Source: an uncultured Collinsella sp. (GTDB taxonomy: Bacteria; Actinomycetota; Coriobacteriia; Coriobacteriales; Coriobacteriaceae). From it: DNA of 11,136 bases. A model generated the notes under the pieces. It ran no database searches. It was not told where the DNA came from and saw nothing but the letters and a program-made list of their open reading frames with translations. The position numbers and the translations under genes were made by a program. Below, piece by piece: positions 1-6,093 of this stretch (the first letter of the stretch is position 1; every line of letters starts with the position of its first letter). The DNA is taken from contig CAUHHV010000039.1 of the NCBI GenBank assembly GCA_959606065.1, forward strand, positions 1-11,136, read 5' to 3'.

Positions 1-42
1 TGGCACCTGAGCTAGCTCATTCCCCTTACCCATCCTCTTGAG

Positions 43-75
43 AAACGGAGTCGTGGCAACACGGCTCCGTTTTTT
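43..75 (+). terminator. Rho-independent terminator of an upstream plus-strand gene
   Basis: A 13-bp stem (43-55 with 60-72, one G-T wobble) closes a GCAA tetraloop and runs into TTTTTT at 70-75. This is a canonical intrinsic terminator on the plus strand, so a plus-strand gene must end just left of the window. Bases 1-42 have a stop in every plus frame by position 41 and do not identify that gene. The A-rich left flank could give weaker termination on the minus strand. Confidence 0.85.
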
Positions 76-115
76 GTGCCCGCACGTTACCCTGTGATCC
101 GACTCGGCCAAACAA

Positions 116-332
116 TCTCGATCCATAACAACTACTCAACCAAAACGGTCCCAGCCGTTACAGATTGAGACATACCGGCCCCTCCCCTCGGGTTTATCTC
201 AATCTGTAACATCTAGCAGGTGAAATTCGCCTTTGGTGTTACAGATTTAGATGAAATGGTTAGCTCAGCGGAACCGTCTCGATCTGTAACATCTAACGTC
301 CGAAATCGGCCCTATCCGTTACAGATCGAGAC
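116..332. repeat. Array of three inverted-repeat units (six alternating 15-bp arms)
   Basis: The arm GTTACAGATYGAGAC occurs six times, alternately inverted and direct: 116-129 (-), 157-171 (+), 196-210 (-), 238-252 (+), 276-290 (-) and 318-332 (+). Same-orientation copies are spaced 80-81 bp apart. Each minus/plus pair forms a stem around about 27 bp. The pair 276-290/318-332 is a perfect 15-bp palindrome, the pair 196-210/238-252 has one mismatch, and the pair starting at 116 is more decayed. Two of the loops contain a small palindrome around GAAAT, near 220-232 and 299-311. A 63-codon ORF across this region (220-411) is treated as chance. No CRISPR-like unique spacers or protein-coding signal is seen. 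The element may be a REP/MITE-like dispersed repeat or a structured RNA. Confidence 0.8.
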
Positions 333-352
333 AAACGACCGGCCAGACAGTC

Positions 353-403
353 CCAACACAAAGAAAGGCTCCCCTCTCGCCCAGTGGACGGGAGGGGAGC
401 CTT
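353..403 (-). terminator. Terminator of the sugar ABC operon
   Basis: The inverted repeat 365-379/389-403 has a 12-bp perfect outer stem (AAGGCTCCCCTC with its complement), extended by about three pairs. On the minus strand it is followed by a T-rich stretch (TTCTTTGTGTT). On the plus strand there is no T-tract, so it works for the minus operon, whose last stop codon is about 70 bp away. Confidence 0.8.
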
Positions 404-471
404 ATATGTGACCGCGGCAAAAGGATGGCAAAGCCGCAGTCGCCCAAAGGGAGGGCCTGGATGCACCGGGC

Positions 472-1671
472 CTAGATAAGGTTCTTGCCAGACACCTTAT
501 CGAAGAGATGAGTCGCGTTCTTCTCGAACTTGAACCAGATGGGGTCGCCAGCCTTGAGCGCGCCCTTGGCCTCGAGGTCGACGACGGGGATAATCAGGAC
601 AAACTGGCCGTCGGGAGCGGTCACGTGGACATGCTCGGTCGAGCCCATGAGCTCGGTCACCTCGACGGTGCCCTGGAGCGCACCCTCCTCGCCCTTGTCG
701 GCAAGCAGAATCTGCTCGGGGCGCACGCCGGCCGTAATCTCCTTCACGTCGCCGCCGTCCCAGTTGAGGGCAAGCTGAGCGCAAGTCTCCGGGGCGAGCG
801 CCACGTTCATATCCTCGGTCTTGACAGTAAAGCCGTTGCCCGAGCGCACCAGCTGGGCATCGAAGAAGTTCATCTGCGGCACGCCGATGAAGCCGGCGAC
901 GAAGATGTTCGCGGGATGGTTGAAGACCTCCTGCGGCGTGGCGATCTGCTGGACGACGCCGTCCTTCATGACCACGATGCGGTCGCCGAGGGTCATAGCC
1001 TCGGTCTGGTCGTGGGTAACGTAGATGAAGGTGCCCTTGATCTCGTGACGCAGCTTAATGAGCTCGGCGCGCATCTGGTTACGAAGCTTGGCATCCAGGT
1101 TGGACAGCGGCTCGTCCATCAGGAAGACCTTGGGGTCACGCACGATGGCGCGGCCGATGGCGACGCGCTGGCGCTGGCCGCCAGAGAGCGCCTTGGGCTT
1201 ACGGTCGAGGTACTCGGTAATACCCAGGATCTCAGCAGCGGAGCGAACCTTACGGTCGATCTCGTCCTTGGGGACCTTCTTGAGCTCAAGCGTAAACGCC
1301 ATGTTCTCGTACACCGTCATATTGGGGTACAGAGCGTAGCTCTGGAACACCATGGCGATGTCGCGGTCCTTGGGCGCCACGTCGTTGACGCGCTTGCCGT
1401 CGATGAGCACGTCGCCGGAGGTGATGTCCTCTAGGCCGGCGACCATGCGCATCGTCGTGGACTTACCGCAGCCAGAGGGGCCAACGAGGACGATGAACTC
1501 CTGGTCGTGAACGGTGAGGTTGAAGTCCTCTACAGCGAGCACACCGTCCTCGGTAACCTTGAGGTTGTGCTTCTTCTCCTCGGTCTTCTTCTTTTTGCCA
1601 AAGAAGCCCTTCTTTTTTGACTCGTTGTTGGGATACACCTTCTGAACATGTTTGAGAACGATCTCGGCCAT
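472..1671 (-). CDS. Sugar ABC importer ATPase, MsmK/UgpC/MalK type
   Basis: This is the cytoplasmic ATPase that powers the importer encoded upstream; it would dock on the EAA loops of the two permeases. The 399-residue protein has Walker A GPSGCGKST (64-72), Q-loop Gln110, signature LSGGQRQRV (162-170), Walker B VFLMDEP (182-188, catalytic Glu187), D-loop SNLDAK (190-195) and switch His220. A MalK-type regulatory/TOBE domain follows from about 270. All catalytic residues are intact. One oddity is a lysine-rich insertion of about 23 residues (18-40) between the first strand (KVYP) and the AVEDFNL segment; classical MsmK/UgpC proteins go almost directly between the two. The start is supported by AAAGGTAAAG just upstream. 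It is the last gene of the operon. In many Gram-positives this ATPase is unlinked and shared by several importers, whereas here it is linked. The exact sugar cannot be told from the ATPase. Family assignment is certain. Confidence 0.95.
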   Translation of the reverse strand: MAEIVLKHVQKVYPNNESKKKGFFGKKKKTEEKKHNLKVTEDGVLAVEDFNLTVHDQEFIVLVGPSGCGKSTTMRMVAGLEDITSGDVLIDGKRVNDVAPKDRDIAMVFQSYALYPNMTVYENMAFTLELKKVPKDEIDRKVRSAAEILGITEYLDRKPKALSGGQRQRVAIGRAIVRDPKVFLMDEPLSNLDAKLRNQMRAELIKLRHEIKGTFIYVTHDQTEAMTLGDRIVVMKDGVVQQIATPQEVFNHPANIFVAGFIGVPQMNFFDAQLVRSGNGFTVKTEDMNVALAPETCAQLALNWDGGDVKEITAGVRPEQILLADKGEEGALQGTVEVTELMGSTEHVHVTAPDGQFVLIIPVVDLEAKGALKAGDPIWFKFEKNATHLFDKVSGKNLI

Positions 1672-1689
1672 GTCTTTACCTTTCGATAC

Positions 1690-1714
1690 GCGGCGCCGCG
1701 CTGAGAGGCGCCGC
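1690..1714 (-). other. Intergenic hairpin between MalG-type permease and ATPase genes
   Basis: A perfect 8-bp all-GC stem (1690-1697 with 1707-1714) has a 9-base loop. It lies in the 68-bp gap before the ATPase gene and just upstream of its ribosome binding site. No T-tract follows on the minus strand, so it is not an intrinsic terminator. It could stabilise or process the mRNA, or damp ATPase expression. Confidence 0.5.
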
Positions 1715-1739
1715 CAAAACTTGCAAAACAGTTACGGCA

Positions 1740-2579
1740 TCAGCCCTTGACGGCACCTGCCACCACACCGTCGATGATGTACTTCTGGCAGAAGATGTAC
1801 ATGATGACGATGGGGATGACGACCATCATGATGCAGGCCATCATGGGGCCGAGCTCGACGTGGCCGTAGCCACCGCGGAAGTACTGGATCAAAATAGGAA
1901 TGGTCTTGTACTTGGTGGAGTCGAGCGTAAGGTAGGGCAGCAGGTAGTCGTTCCAGACCCACATGGTCTCAAGGATGCCGACCGAAAGATAGGTGGGCTT
2001 CATGATGGGAAGGACGATCTTAAAGAACACCTGGACCGGGTTGCAGCCGTCGATCATGGCCGCCTCTTCGATCTCGAGCGGGATGTTCTTTACAAAGCCG
2101 GCGAACATAAAGACCGCCAGGCCCGCGCCAAAGCCCAGATAGATAAAGCAGATGTTAAACGGCGTGTTGAAGCCGATGCGGTCCGCGAGGTTGGACAGCG
2201 TGAACATGAGCATCTGGAACGGTACGACCATCGAGAAGACGAACAGGTAATAGAAGAAGTTCGAGATCTTGCTGTTGACGCGCACCACGTACCAAGCGCA
2301 CATGGAGCAGCACACCAGAATCAGCACGACCGACGTGACCGTGATGATAAGCGAGTACATAAACGCCGAGGCAAAGCCCTGCTCGTTCAGAGCGTGCACG
2401 TAGTTTGCGAGGCCGTTGAACGTCTCGGGCGTGAGCAGATCGAACGCCGTGGTGGTGCTGATTGCGGTCGCTTTCTTAAAGGAATTGAGCGCAATCATGA
2501 ACACGGGGTAGATCCATGCGAGCGACAGGATCGTAAAGAAGATCGAGAGCGCGCGGTTGATAGCCTTATCGCGTTTCAT
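1740..2579 (-). CDS. Carbohydrate ABC transporter permease, MalG/MsmG family
   Basis: This is one of the two membrane subunits of the importer. The 279-residue protein has six likely membrane segments, at about 9-32, 73-98, 107-128, 140-163, 197-217 and 245-266. The EAA loop at 171-190 (EEAAMIDGCNPVQVFFKIVL) sits before the penultimate segment and is where the ATPase docks. The C-terminus GVVAGAVKG is the usual ending of MalG-family permeases. Length is normal for the family. The start codon overlaps the stop of the preceding permease gene (TAATG), and AGGAGG lies nine bases upstream, so the two permeases are probably translationally coupled and made 1:1. Substrate is unknown; sugars or sugar oligomers are expected from the family. 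Confidence 0.94.
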   Translation of the reverse strand: MKRDKAINRALSIFFTILSLAWIYPVFMIALNSFKKATAISTTTAFDLLTPETFNGLANYVHALNEQGFASAFMYSLIITVTSVVLILVCCSMCAWYVVRVNSKISNFFYYLFVFSMVVPFQMLMFTLSNLADRIGFNTPFNICFIYLGFGAGLAVFMFAGFVKNIPLEIEEAAMIDGCNPVQVFFKIVLPIMKPTYLSVGILETMWVWNDYLLPYLTLDSTKYKTIPILIQYFRGGYGHVELGPMMACIMMVVIPIVIMYIFCQKYIIDGVVAGAVKG

Positions 2580-3433
2580 TACTGCTGCACCTCCTTGGAC
2601 CTCGTGGCCTTAAGCTGGATCATAGAAATAGCGACAACCAGGATGCAGAAGATAACTGCCTTGGCCTGACCGATGCCCTGCCATGCGATGCCAGCACGCG
2701 AATAGAACGTGTTGTAGATGTTCAGGGCGAGCATCTCGGTGGAGTGCGCCGGGGCGCCACCGGTAAGGGCGAGGTTCTGGTCGAACAGCTTAAAGCCGTT
2801 GGTGATGGACAGGAACAGGCAGATGGTGATGGTCGGCATCAGGTTGGGGATCTTAACCTTCCAAAACGTCTGCCATGCCGTGGCACCGTCGACCTTGGCG
2901 GCCTCGATGTAGTCGGACGGAATGGACTGCAGACCGGCGATGTAGATGATCATCATGTAGCCGACCTGCTGCCACAGGGTCAGGATGATAAGGCCCCAGA
3001 AGCCAGCAGCAGAGTTAAGGGCGATGAGCTGGGCGCCCACGTTGGAGAGCAGGCAGTTGATCAGAATCTGCCAGATGTAGCCCAGCACGATGCCGCCGAT
3101 CAGGTTAGGCATAAAGAAGATCGTACGGAAGATGTTGGTGCCCTTGAGCGCTTTGCGGGTGAGCGCCTGCGCGATGGCGAGGGCGATCACGTTGATGAGC
3201 ACCGTCGACAGGAAGGCAAACGCCACGGTAAAGAAGAACGACGTGGCAAACTGCGGATCGGACAGTGCGCGCACGTAGTTCTCAATACCGACAAAATGCG
3301 CGTTGTTAATGGTAATAAACTGGCAGAACGAGAGATAGAAGCCCTGGATAAAGGGAATCACGAACCCGATCATAAACGCCAGGCACGTGGGCAGCATAAA
3401 GAGCGGCCACCAGCGCTTGAGTGCTTTGCCCAT
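2579..3433 (-). CDS. Carbohydrate ABC transporter permease, MalF/MsmF family
   Basis: This is the partner membrane subunit of the importer, 284 residues long with six predicted membrane segments; the first is at about 10-34. The EAA loop lies at about 175-200 (core EAAKVDGATAWQTFWKVKIP). It lacks the extra N-terminal segments of Escherichia coli MalF and matches the shorter MsmF/LacF type. AAAGGACC precedes the ATG at good spacing. It overlaps the MalG-type gene by one base and is separated from the binding-protein gene by 87 bp holding a strong hairpin. Nothing suggests damage. It should form a heterodimer with the next gene product. Confidence 0.94.
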   Translation of the reverse strand: MGKALKRWWPLFMLPTCLAFMIGFVIPFIQGFYLSFCQFITINNAHFVGIENYVRALSDPQFATSFFFTVAFAFLSTVLINVIALAIAQALTRKALKGTNIFRTIFFMPNLIGGIVLGYIWQILINCLLSNVGAQLIALNSAAGFWGLIILTLWQQVGYMMIIYIAGLQSIPSDYIEAAKVDGATAWQTFWKVKIPNLMPTITICLFLSITNGFKLFDQNLALTGGAPAHSTEMLALNIYNTFYSRAGIAWQGIGQAKAVIFCILVVAISMIQLKATRSKEVQQ

Positions 3434-3453
3434 AGAAGGGTCCTTTCAATATG

Positions 3454-3489
3454 CAGGGGGCGGGCAAACCAACGTCTGCCCGCCCCCTG
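3454..3489 (-). other. GC-rich hairpin between binding-protein and permease genes
   Basis: A perfect 13-bp stem (3454-3466 with 3477-3489; core CAGGGGGCGGGCA) closes a 10-base loop, midway between the binding-protein stop and the MalF-type start. No T-run follows in the minus direction. Such a hairpin is expected to protect the 3' end of the binding-protein mRNA or to cause partial termination. Either would make the binding protein more abundant than the membrane subunits, as known for the malE-malF intergenic region of enterobacteria. Confidence 0.7.
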
Positions 3490-3520
3490 TCGCTAATCAG
3501 ATAGCTTGGGCAGCAACTAC

Positions 3521-4837
3521 TTACTCGGAAGCAGCCTTCTCGGTCTTCCAGCCATCGACGAAGGCGTTCTTGACGCCGTCCCACTTGCTGTTATCGGCAG
3601 CGTAGGCAATCAGAGCCTGCTTGAGGTTCTTCTTCCACTCCTCGGAGGGGATGTAGACGAAGTCCCAAGCGACGGTCTTCTTGCCGTCCTTGGCCATGGC
3701 AACGGCCTGCTGCGAGAAGACGTTGGTGGTTTCCTTGGCGCTCTTGAACGGAGCGGTCAGACCCATCTTGTCGGCGATGATGCTGGTCGGGGTGTCAGCG
3801 GTGACGCACCAGTACATGAAGTCCTCGGTGGCCTTCTGGGCATCCTCGGAAGCCTGGGAGCTGACGCACCAGTAGTTCTCGCCGCCGGAGCACAGGCCCT
3901 GGTTCTCCTCGCCGTCGACGCCGATGTAGATCGGCAGCATGCCGAGCTGGTCGTCGGTCATACCGGCCTTGGTGAGGTCAGCGTATGCCCAAGAGCCGTT
4001 CTGATAGAAGACGGCCTTGCCGGTTGCGAACTCGTTGGTGGCGTCGTCGCCGGTCTTGGAGGCAAGCTGCGAAGGATCGCAGGTGGAGTCGGTGATGTAC
4101 AGGTCGAAAATCTGCTTGAAGTTGTCGAGATACTCGCCCTTGATCTCGTCGTCCTCCTGGTTGTGCTCCTTCTCGAACTCGTAGTAGAGCGGGAGGTTGG
4201 CGAGGTGGGTGGTGTAGCGCCAGCTGGAGGAGTCATCCATGCCGGCAGAAGTGAAGGCACCCTCAACGCCAAGCTCGTCCTTGCGGGCCTGGATGTCGTC
4301 GGCACAAGCCTTCAGCTTGTCGAAGGAGTTGATGTCCTCGGCCTTGTAGCCAGCCTTCTCGAGCAGCTGCTTGTTGTAAATGATGCCGTAGCTCTCCTGG
4401 ACCCAGTCGATGCCCAGATCCTTGCCATCGGACTGCAGAGCCAGGGAGTCGTCAATGAGCTCACCGCGGAGCTTGGTATCGGACAGGTCGGCGCAGTAAT
4501 CCTTCCAGTTCTTAAGACCGGTGGGGCCGTTGACCTGGAACAGGGTCGGAGCGGAGCTCTTGGACATCTCGGACTTGAGCTTCTCCTCGTAGGTGTTGGA
4601 GGCAGCGGTCACGATCTTGACCTCGACGCCCTTCTCCTTCTTATAGGCCTTGGCGATCTCCTTCCACTCCTTGTCGACCTCGGGCTTGAATTGGAGGAAG
4701 TAGACCTCGGCAGCGTCACCAGAAGCAGAGGAGCCGGAGCCGGCGGAGCCACCGCAGCCCACGAGACCCAGACCAAGAACCGCAGCCGCGGAACCAGCAA
4801 AGCCCAGGAACTGCCTTCTGCTCATTTCGTTCTTCAT
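3521..4837 (-). CDS. Sugar-binding lipoprotein of the ABC importer (extracellular solute-binding family 1)
   Basis: This lipid-anchored receptor captures the sugar outside the membrane and delivers it to the two permeases. With the ATG at 4835-4837 the protein has 438 residues; the reading frame extends six codons further to a GTG, but that codon overlaps the AAAGGGTGG ribosome binding site, so the ATG is preferred. The N-terminus has a twin-arginine motif SRRQFLG (Arg7-Arg8), an Ala/Leu-rich core and a lipobox LVGC with Cys28, followed by a Gly/Ser linker, which suggests Tat export and lipidation. The mature part has the family 1 pattern: an alpha/beta lobe with EVDKEWKEIAKAYKKEKGVEV, then many surface Asp/Glu/Lys residues and Trp-rich stretches likely to stack on sugars. 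It is the first gene of the operon. The ligand cannot be deduced; an oligosaccharide or disaccharide is likely. Confidence 0.93.
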   Translation of the reverse strand: MKNEMSRRQFLGFAGSAAAVLGLGLVGCGGSAGSGSSASGDAAEVYFLQFKPEVDKEWKEIAKAYKKEKGVEVKIVTAASNTYEEKLKSEMSKSSAPTLFQVNGPTGLKNWKDYCADLSDTKLRGELIDDSLALQSDGKDLGIDWVQESYGIIYNKQLLEKAGYKAEDINSFDKLKACADDIQARKDELGVEGAFTSAGMDDSSSWRYTTHLANLPLYYEFEKEHNQEDDEIKGEYLDNFKQIFDLYITDSTCDPSQLASKTGDDATNEFATGKAVFYQNGSWAYADLTKAGMTDDQLGMLPIYIGVDGEENQGLCSGGENYWCVSSQASEDAQKATEDFMYWCVTADTPTSIIADKMGLTAPFKSAKETTNVFSQQAVAMAKDGKKTVAWDFVYIPSEEWKKNLKQALIAYAADNSKWDGVKNAFVDGWKTEKAASE

Positions 4838-4860
4838 TACAATCCACCCTTTCACACCGT

Positions 4861-4879
4861 GGCGGCACCCTTTGCCGCC
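4861..4879 (-). promoter_or_regulatory. Leader hairpin next to the binding-protein ribosome binding site
   Basis: GGCGGC/GCCGCC (4861-4866 with 4874-4879) forms a 6-bp stem with a 7-base loop, ending about ten bases before the AAAGGGTGG site on the minus strand. A second short GGGG/CCCC stem lies at 4898-4911. The 5' leader of the ABC operon is therefore structured; a role in translation control is possible but unproven. Confidence 0.35.
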
Positions 4880-4925
4880 GCCTTCGGAGATTGGCTCGGG
4901 GACTTTGCCCCTTTTGCTGATTTGT

Positions 4926-4957
4926 ACAATACGCTATTTGGCTAGTTGTTTGAACAA
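4926..4957 (-). promoter_or_regulatory. Possible promoter with operator-like palindrome, ABC operon
   Basis: TTGTTTGAACAA at 4946-4957 is a palindrome of the form TTGT-N4-ACAA. On the minus strand its distal half overlaps a possible -35 (TTCAAA, 4954-4949), 17 bases from a possible -10 (TATTGT, 4931-4926). Both hexamers match the consensus at four of six positions. TreR-type repressors of Bacillus bind TTGT-N4-ACAA palindromes, so this is a plausible site for the neighbouring regulator. It lies between the upstream terminator and the binding-protein gene. Confidence 0.45.
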
Positions 4958-5021
4958 GTATTACTAGAGCGGTAGAAAAACTTCGGTGAACGGTAATATT
5001 CAACTTGATACTTGACAAGTT

Positions 5022-5033
5022 TTGTATAAACAA
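5022..5033. promoter_or_regulatory. Second operator-like palindrome upstream of the ABC operon
   Basis: TTGTATAAACAA is again TTGT-N4-ACAA. It differs at one base from the TTGTATATACAA form I recall for the Bacillus TreR operator. It lies 76 bp upstream of the 4946-4957 site. Next to it, AACTTG/CAAGTT (5002-5007 with 5016-5021) forms another inverted repeat, so the AT-rich stretch 4922-5033 is rich in two-fold symmetry, as expected of a regulated promoter. Confidence 0.45.
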
Positions 5034-5054
5034 TTATTTGTTATCGAATGCAGA

Positions 5055-5103
5055 GAAAACGCCCGGTCAAGCCGGTGCATCGTCGGTTTGACCGGGCGTT
5101 TTC
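5055..5103 (-). terminator. Strong terminator after the GntR regulator, possibly bidirectional
   Basis: A perfect 16-bp stem (5055-5070 with 5088-5103; GAAAACGCCCGGTCAA and its complement) continues through a G-T wobble and CCG/CGG to about 20 bp around a 9-base loop. T-runs flank it on both strands (TTTTC). It ends the regulator transcript about 40 bp after its stop and insulates the ABC operon, which must have its own promoter. Confidence 0.88.
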
Positions 5104-5144
5104 GCTTTGAGGGCATAAGTCTCGTCAGGCTGCGAGCTAGCCGG

Positions 5145-5864
5145 CTATCGCTTGGAGTTGACGCGGTAGTGGAAGATCTCGGGATGCGTGCGGGCATGCG
5201 TGACCTCAAACAAGATGCCGTCCGAGGTGTACGACTGGCTCTCCATGACGGCGACACAGTTGTACTTACCAAGGTCAAGATAGCTGCAGTCCTCATCGTT
5301 GGCGAGCTCGACACTCACCGTACGACGGCTCGCCATCACCTTGACGCCGCGTTTGTGCTCCAGATAGTCGTAAATTGACTTTGCGGCGATCTCGGGCGTC
5401 AGACCCTTGGCGATCGACTCCAAAAAGTAACCATGGTCTACTTGGCGCGCATTGCCGTTAAGGCTTCGGACACGCACCACGCGAATCAGCTCCTCGCCCA
5501 CCTTAAAGCCCAGGCGACGAGAGAGTTGCTCAGTGCAAATCAAATGTTCAAAAGACTTGACCTCGGTCGATGCGACGGCATTGTTGCGTTTTGCGAACTC
5601 GCCAAACGACTCAACCTCTTCGAGTGCGCCCAACATGTCGGTTTCGCCCTTAAGCCAAATAACGCGCACGCCCTTGCCGTGTATGGGCTGCACAAACATC
5701 CCGTCGGCCAGCATACCCAAGGCGCGACGGACGGTATTGCGCGTGCATCCGAACTCCGCGGTCAGCTCGGCTTCGGTTGGCAGCATCTCCTGAAACGCAT
5801 AGGTCCCGTTAATGATGCGCGAACGGATCTCACGGTAGATTCCTTCGTAAATCGCTTTTGGCAT
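5145..5864 (-). CDS. GntR-family regulator with UTRA domain, TreR-like
   Basis: This is a cytoplasmic DNA-binding repressor whose UTRA domain should sense a small molecule; in TreR of Bacillus this is trehalose-6-phosphate. The 239-residue protein has an N-terminal winged helix (about 3-70) with the typical LPTEAELTAEFGCTRNTVRR stretch (28-47) and the wing IHGKGVRV (61-68). The UTRA ligand domain follows (about 85-235), with VDHGYFLESIAKGLTPEIA and SIYDYLEHKRGV segments that resemble TreR closely. The start at 5862-5864 is chosen because GAGGTGAA lies just upstream; the frame runs 15 codons further without a good site. It is divergent from the PTS-phosphatase gene and codirectional with the ABC operon. 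The possible -35 (TTTAAA) of its promoter overlaps a GTTTAAAC motif, suggesting autoregulation. The effector could be another disaccharide phosphate. Confidence 0.9.
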   Translation of the reverse strand: MPKAIYEGIYREIRSRIINGTYAFQEMLPTEAELTAEFGCTRNTVRRALGMLADGMFVQPIHGKGVRVIWLKGETDMLGALEEVESFGEFAKRNNAVASTEVKSFEHLICTEQLSRRLGFKVGEELIRVVRVRSLNGNARQVDHGYFLESIAKGLTPEIAAKSIYDYLEHKRGVKVMASRRTVSVELANDEDCSYLDLGKYNCVAVMESQSYTSDGILFEVTHARTHPEIFHYRVNSKR

Positions 5865-5918
5865 GACTTCACCTCTACATTGTTCATTTCCGGCTAGGCA
5901 CGATAGCATTTCTTAAAG

Positions 5919-5928
5919 TTGTTTAAAC
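5919..5928. promoter_or_regulatory. Operator-like motif TTGTTTAAAC, regulator side
   Basis: The 10-mer contains the palindrome GTTTAAAC and is repeated exactly at 6041-6050 in the same 229-bp divergent region. On the minus strand it overlaps TTTAAA, 16 bases from TATCGT, a possible promoter of the regulator gene. A second palindrome CCGA-ATA-TCGG (5928-5938) adjoins it. Binding by the regulator is inferred, not shown. Confidence 0.45.
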
Positions 5929-6028
5929 CGAATATCGGTAAAGCGACAGGATTTAACCGTTGACGGTTTCTGTCATGCCCAAATCGGTTTCGCTCAAAAC
6001 TGCCGGTACGACAATCGTCTGGTCCTCT

Positions 6029-6050
6029 ACAATGAATCCATTGTTTAAAC
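6029..6050. promoter_or_regulatory. Operator-like motif near the PTS-phosphatase promoter
   Basis: ACAATG-AATC-CATTGT (6029-6044) is a perfect 6-bp inverted repeat. It overlaps TACAAT (6028-6033), which matches a -10 box at five of six positions. TTGTTTAAAC (6041-6050) overlaps its right arm and repeats the 5919-5928 motif. No convincing -35 is seen. Repressor binding here would block the plus-strand gene starting at 6094. Confidence 0.45.
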
Positions 6051-6093
6051 GTTTCCCCACGCGCAACGCGCCTCGATATTCGGAAGGCAGAAC

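Noticed and set aside
116..332. CRISPR array
   Set aside because: Repeats alternate in orientation and are only 15 bp, intervals are structured, and no cas genes are nearby.
220..411. 63-codon small protein
   Set aside because: It runs through the inverted repeats and into the operon terminator and has no ribosome binding site.
508..1434. 308-codon plus-strand frame opposite the ABC ATPase
   Set aside because: It is antisense to Walker A, signature and Walker B motifs and has an Asp/His/Leu-rich composition typical of shadows.
4853..4855. GTG as the start of the binding lipoprotein
   Set aside because: It overlaps the ribosome binding site. The ATG at 4835-4837 has correct spacing and gives a compact Tat lipoprotein signal.
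3506..4945. 479-codon open frame antisense to the binding-protein gene
   Set aside because: It lies opposite a clear family 1 binding protein, its sequence is a low-complexity mix of Leu/Val/Gly/Asp, and it has no recognisable domain. Long antisense frames are expected in GC-rich genes.
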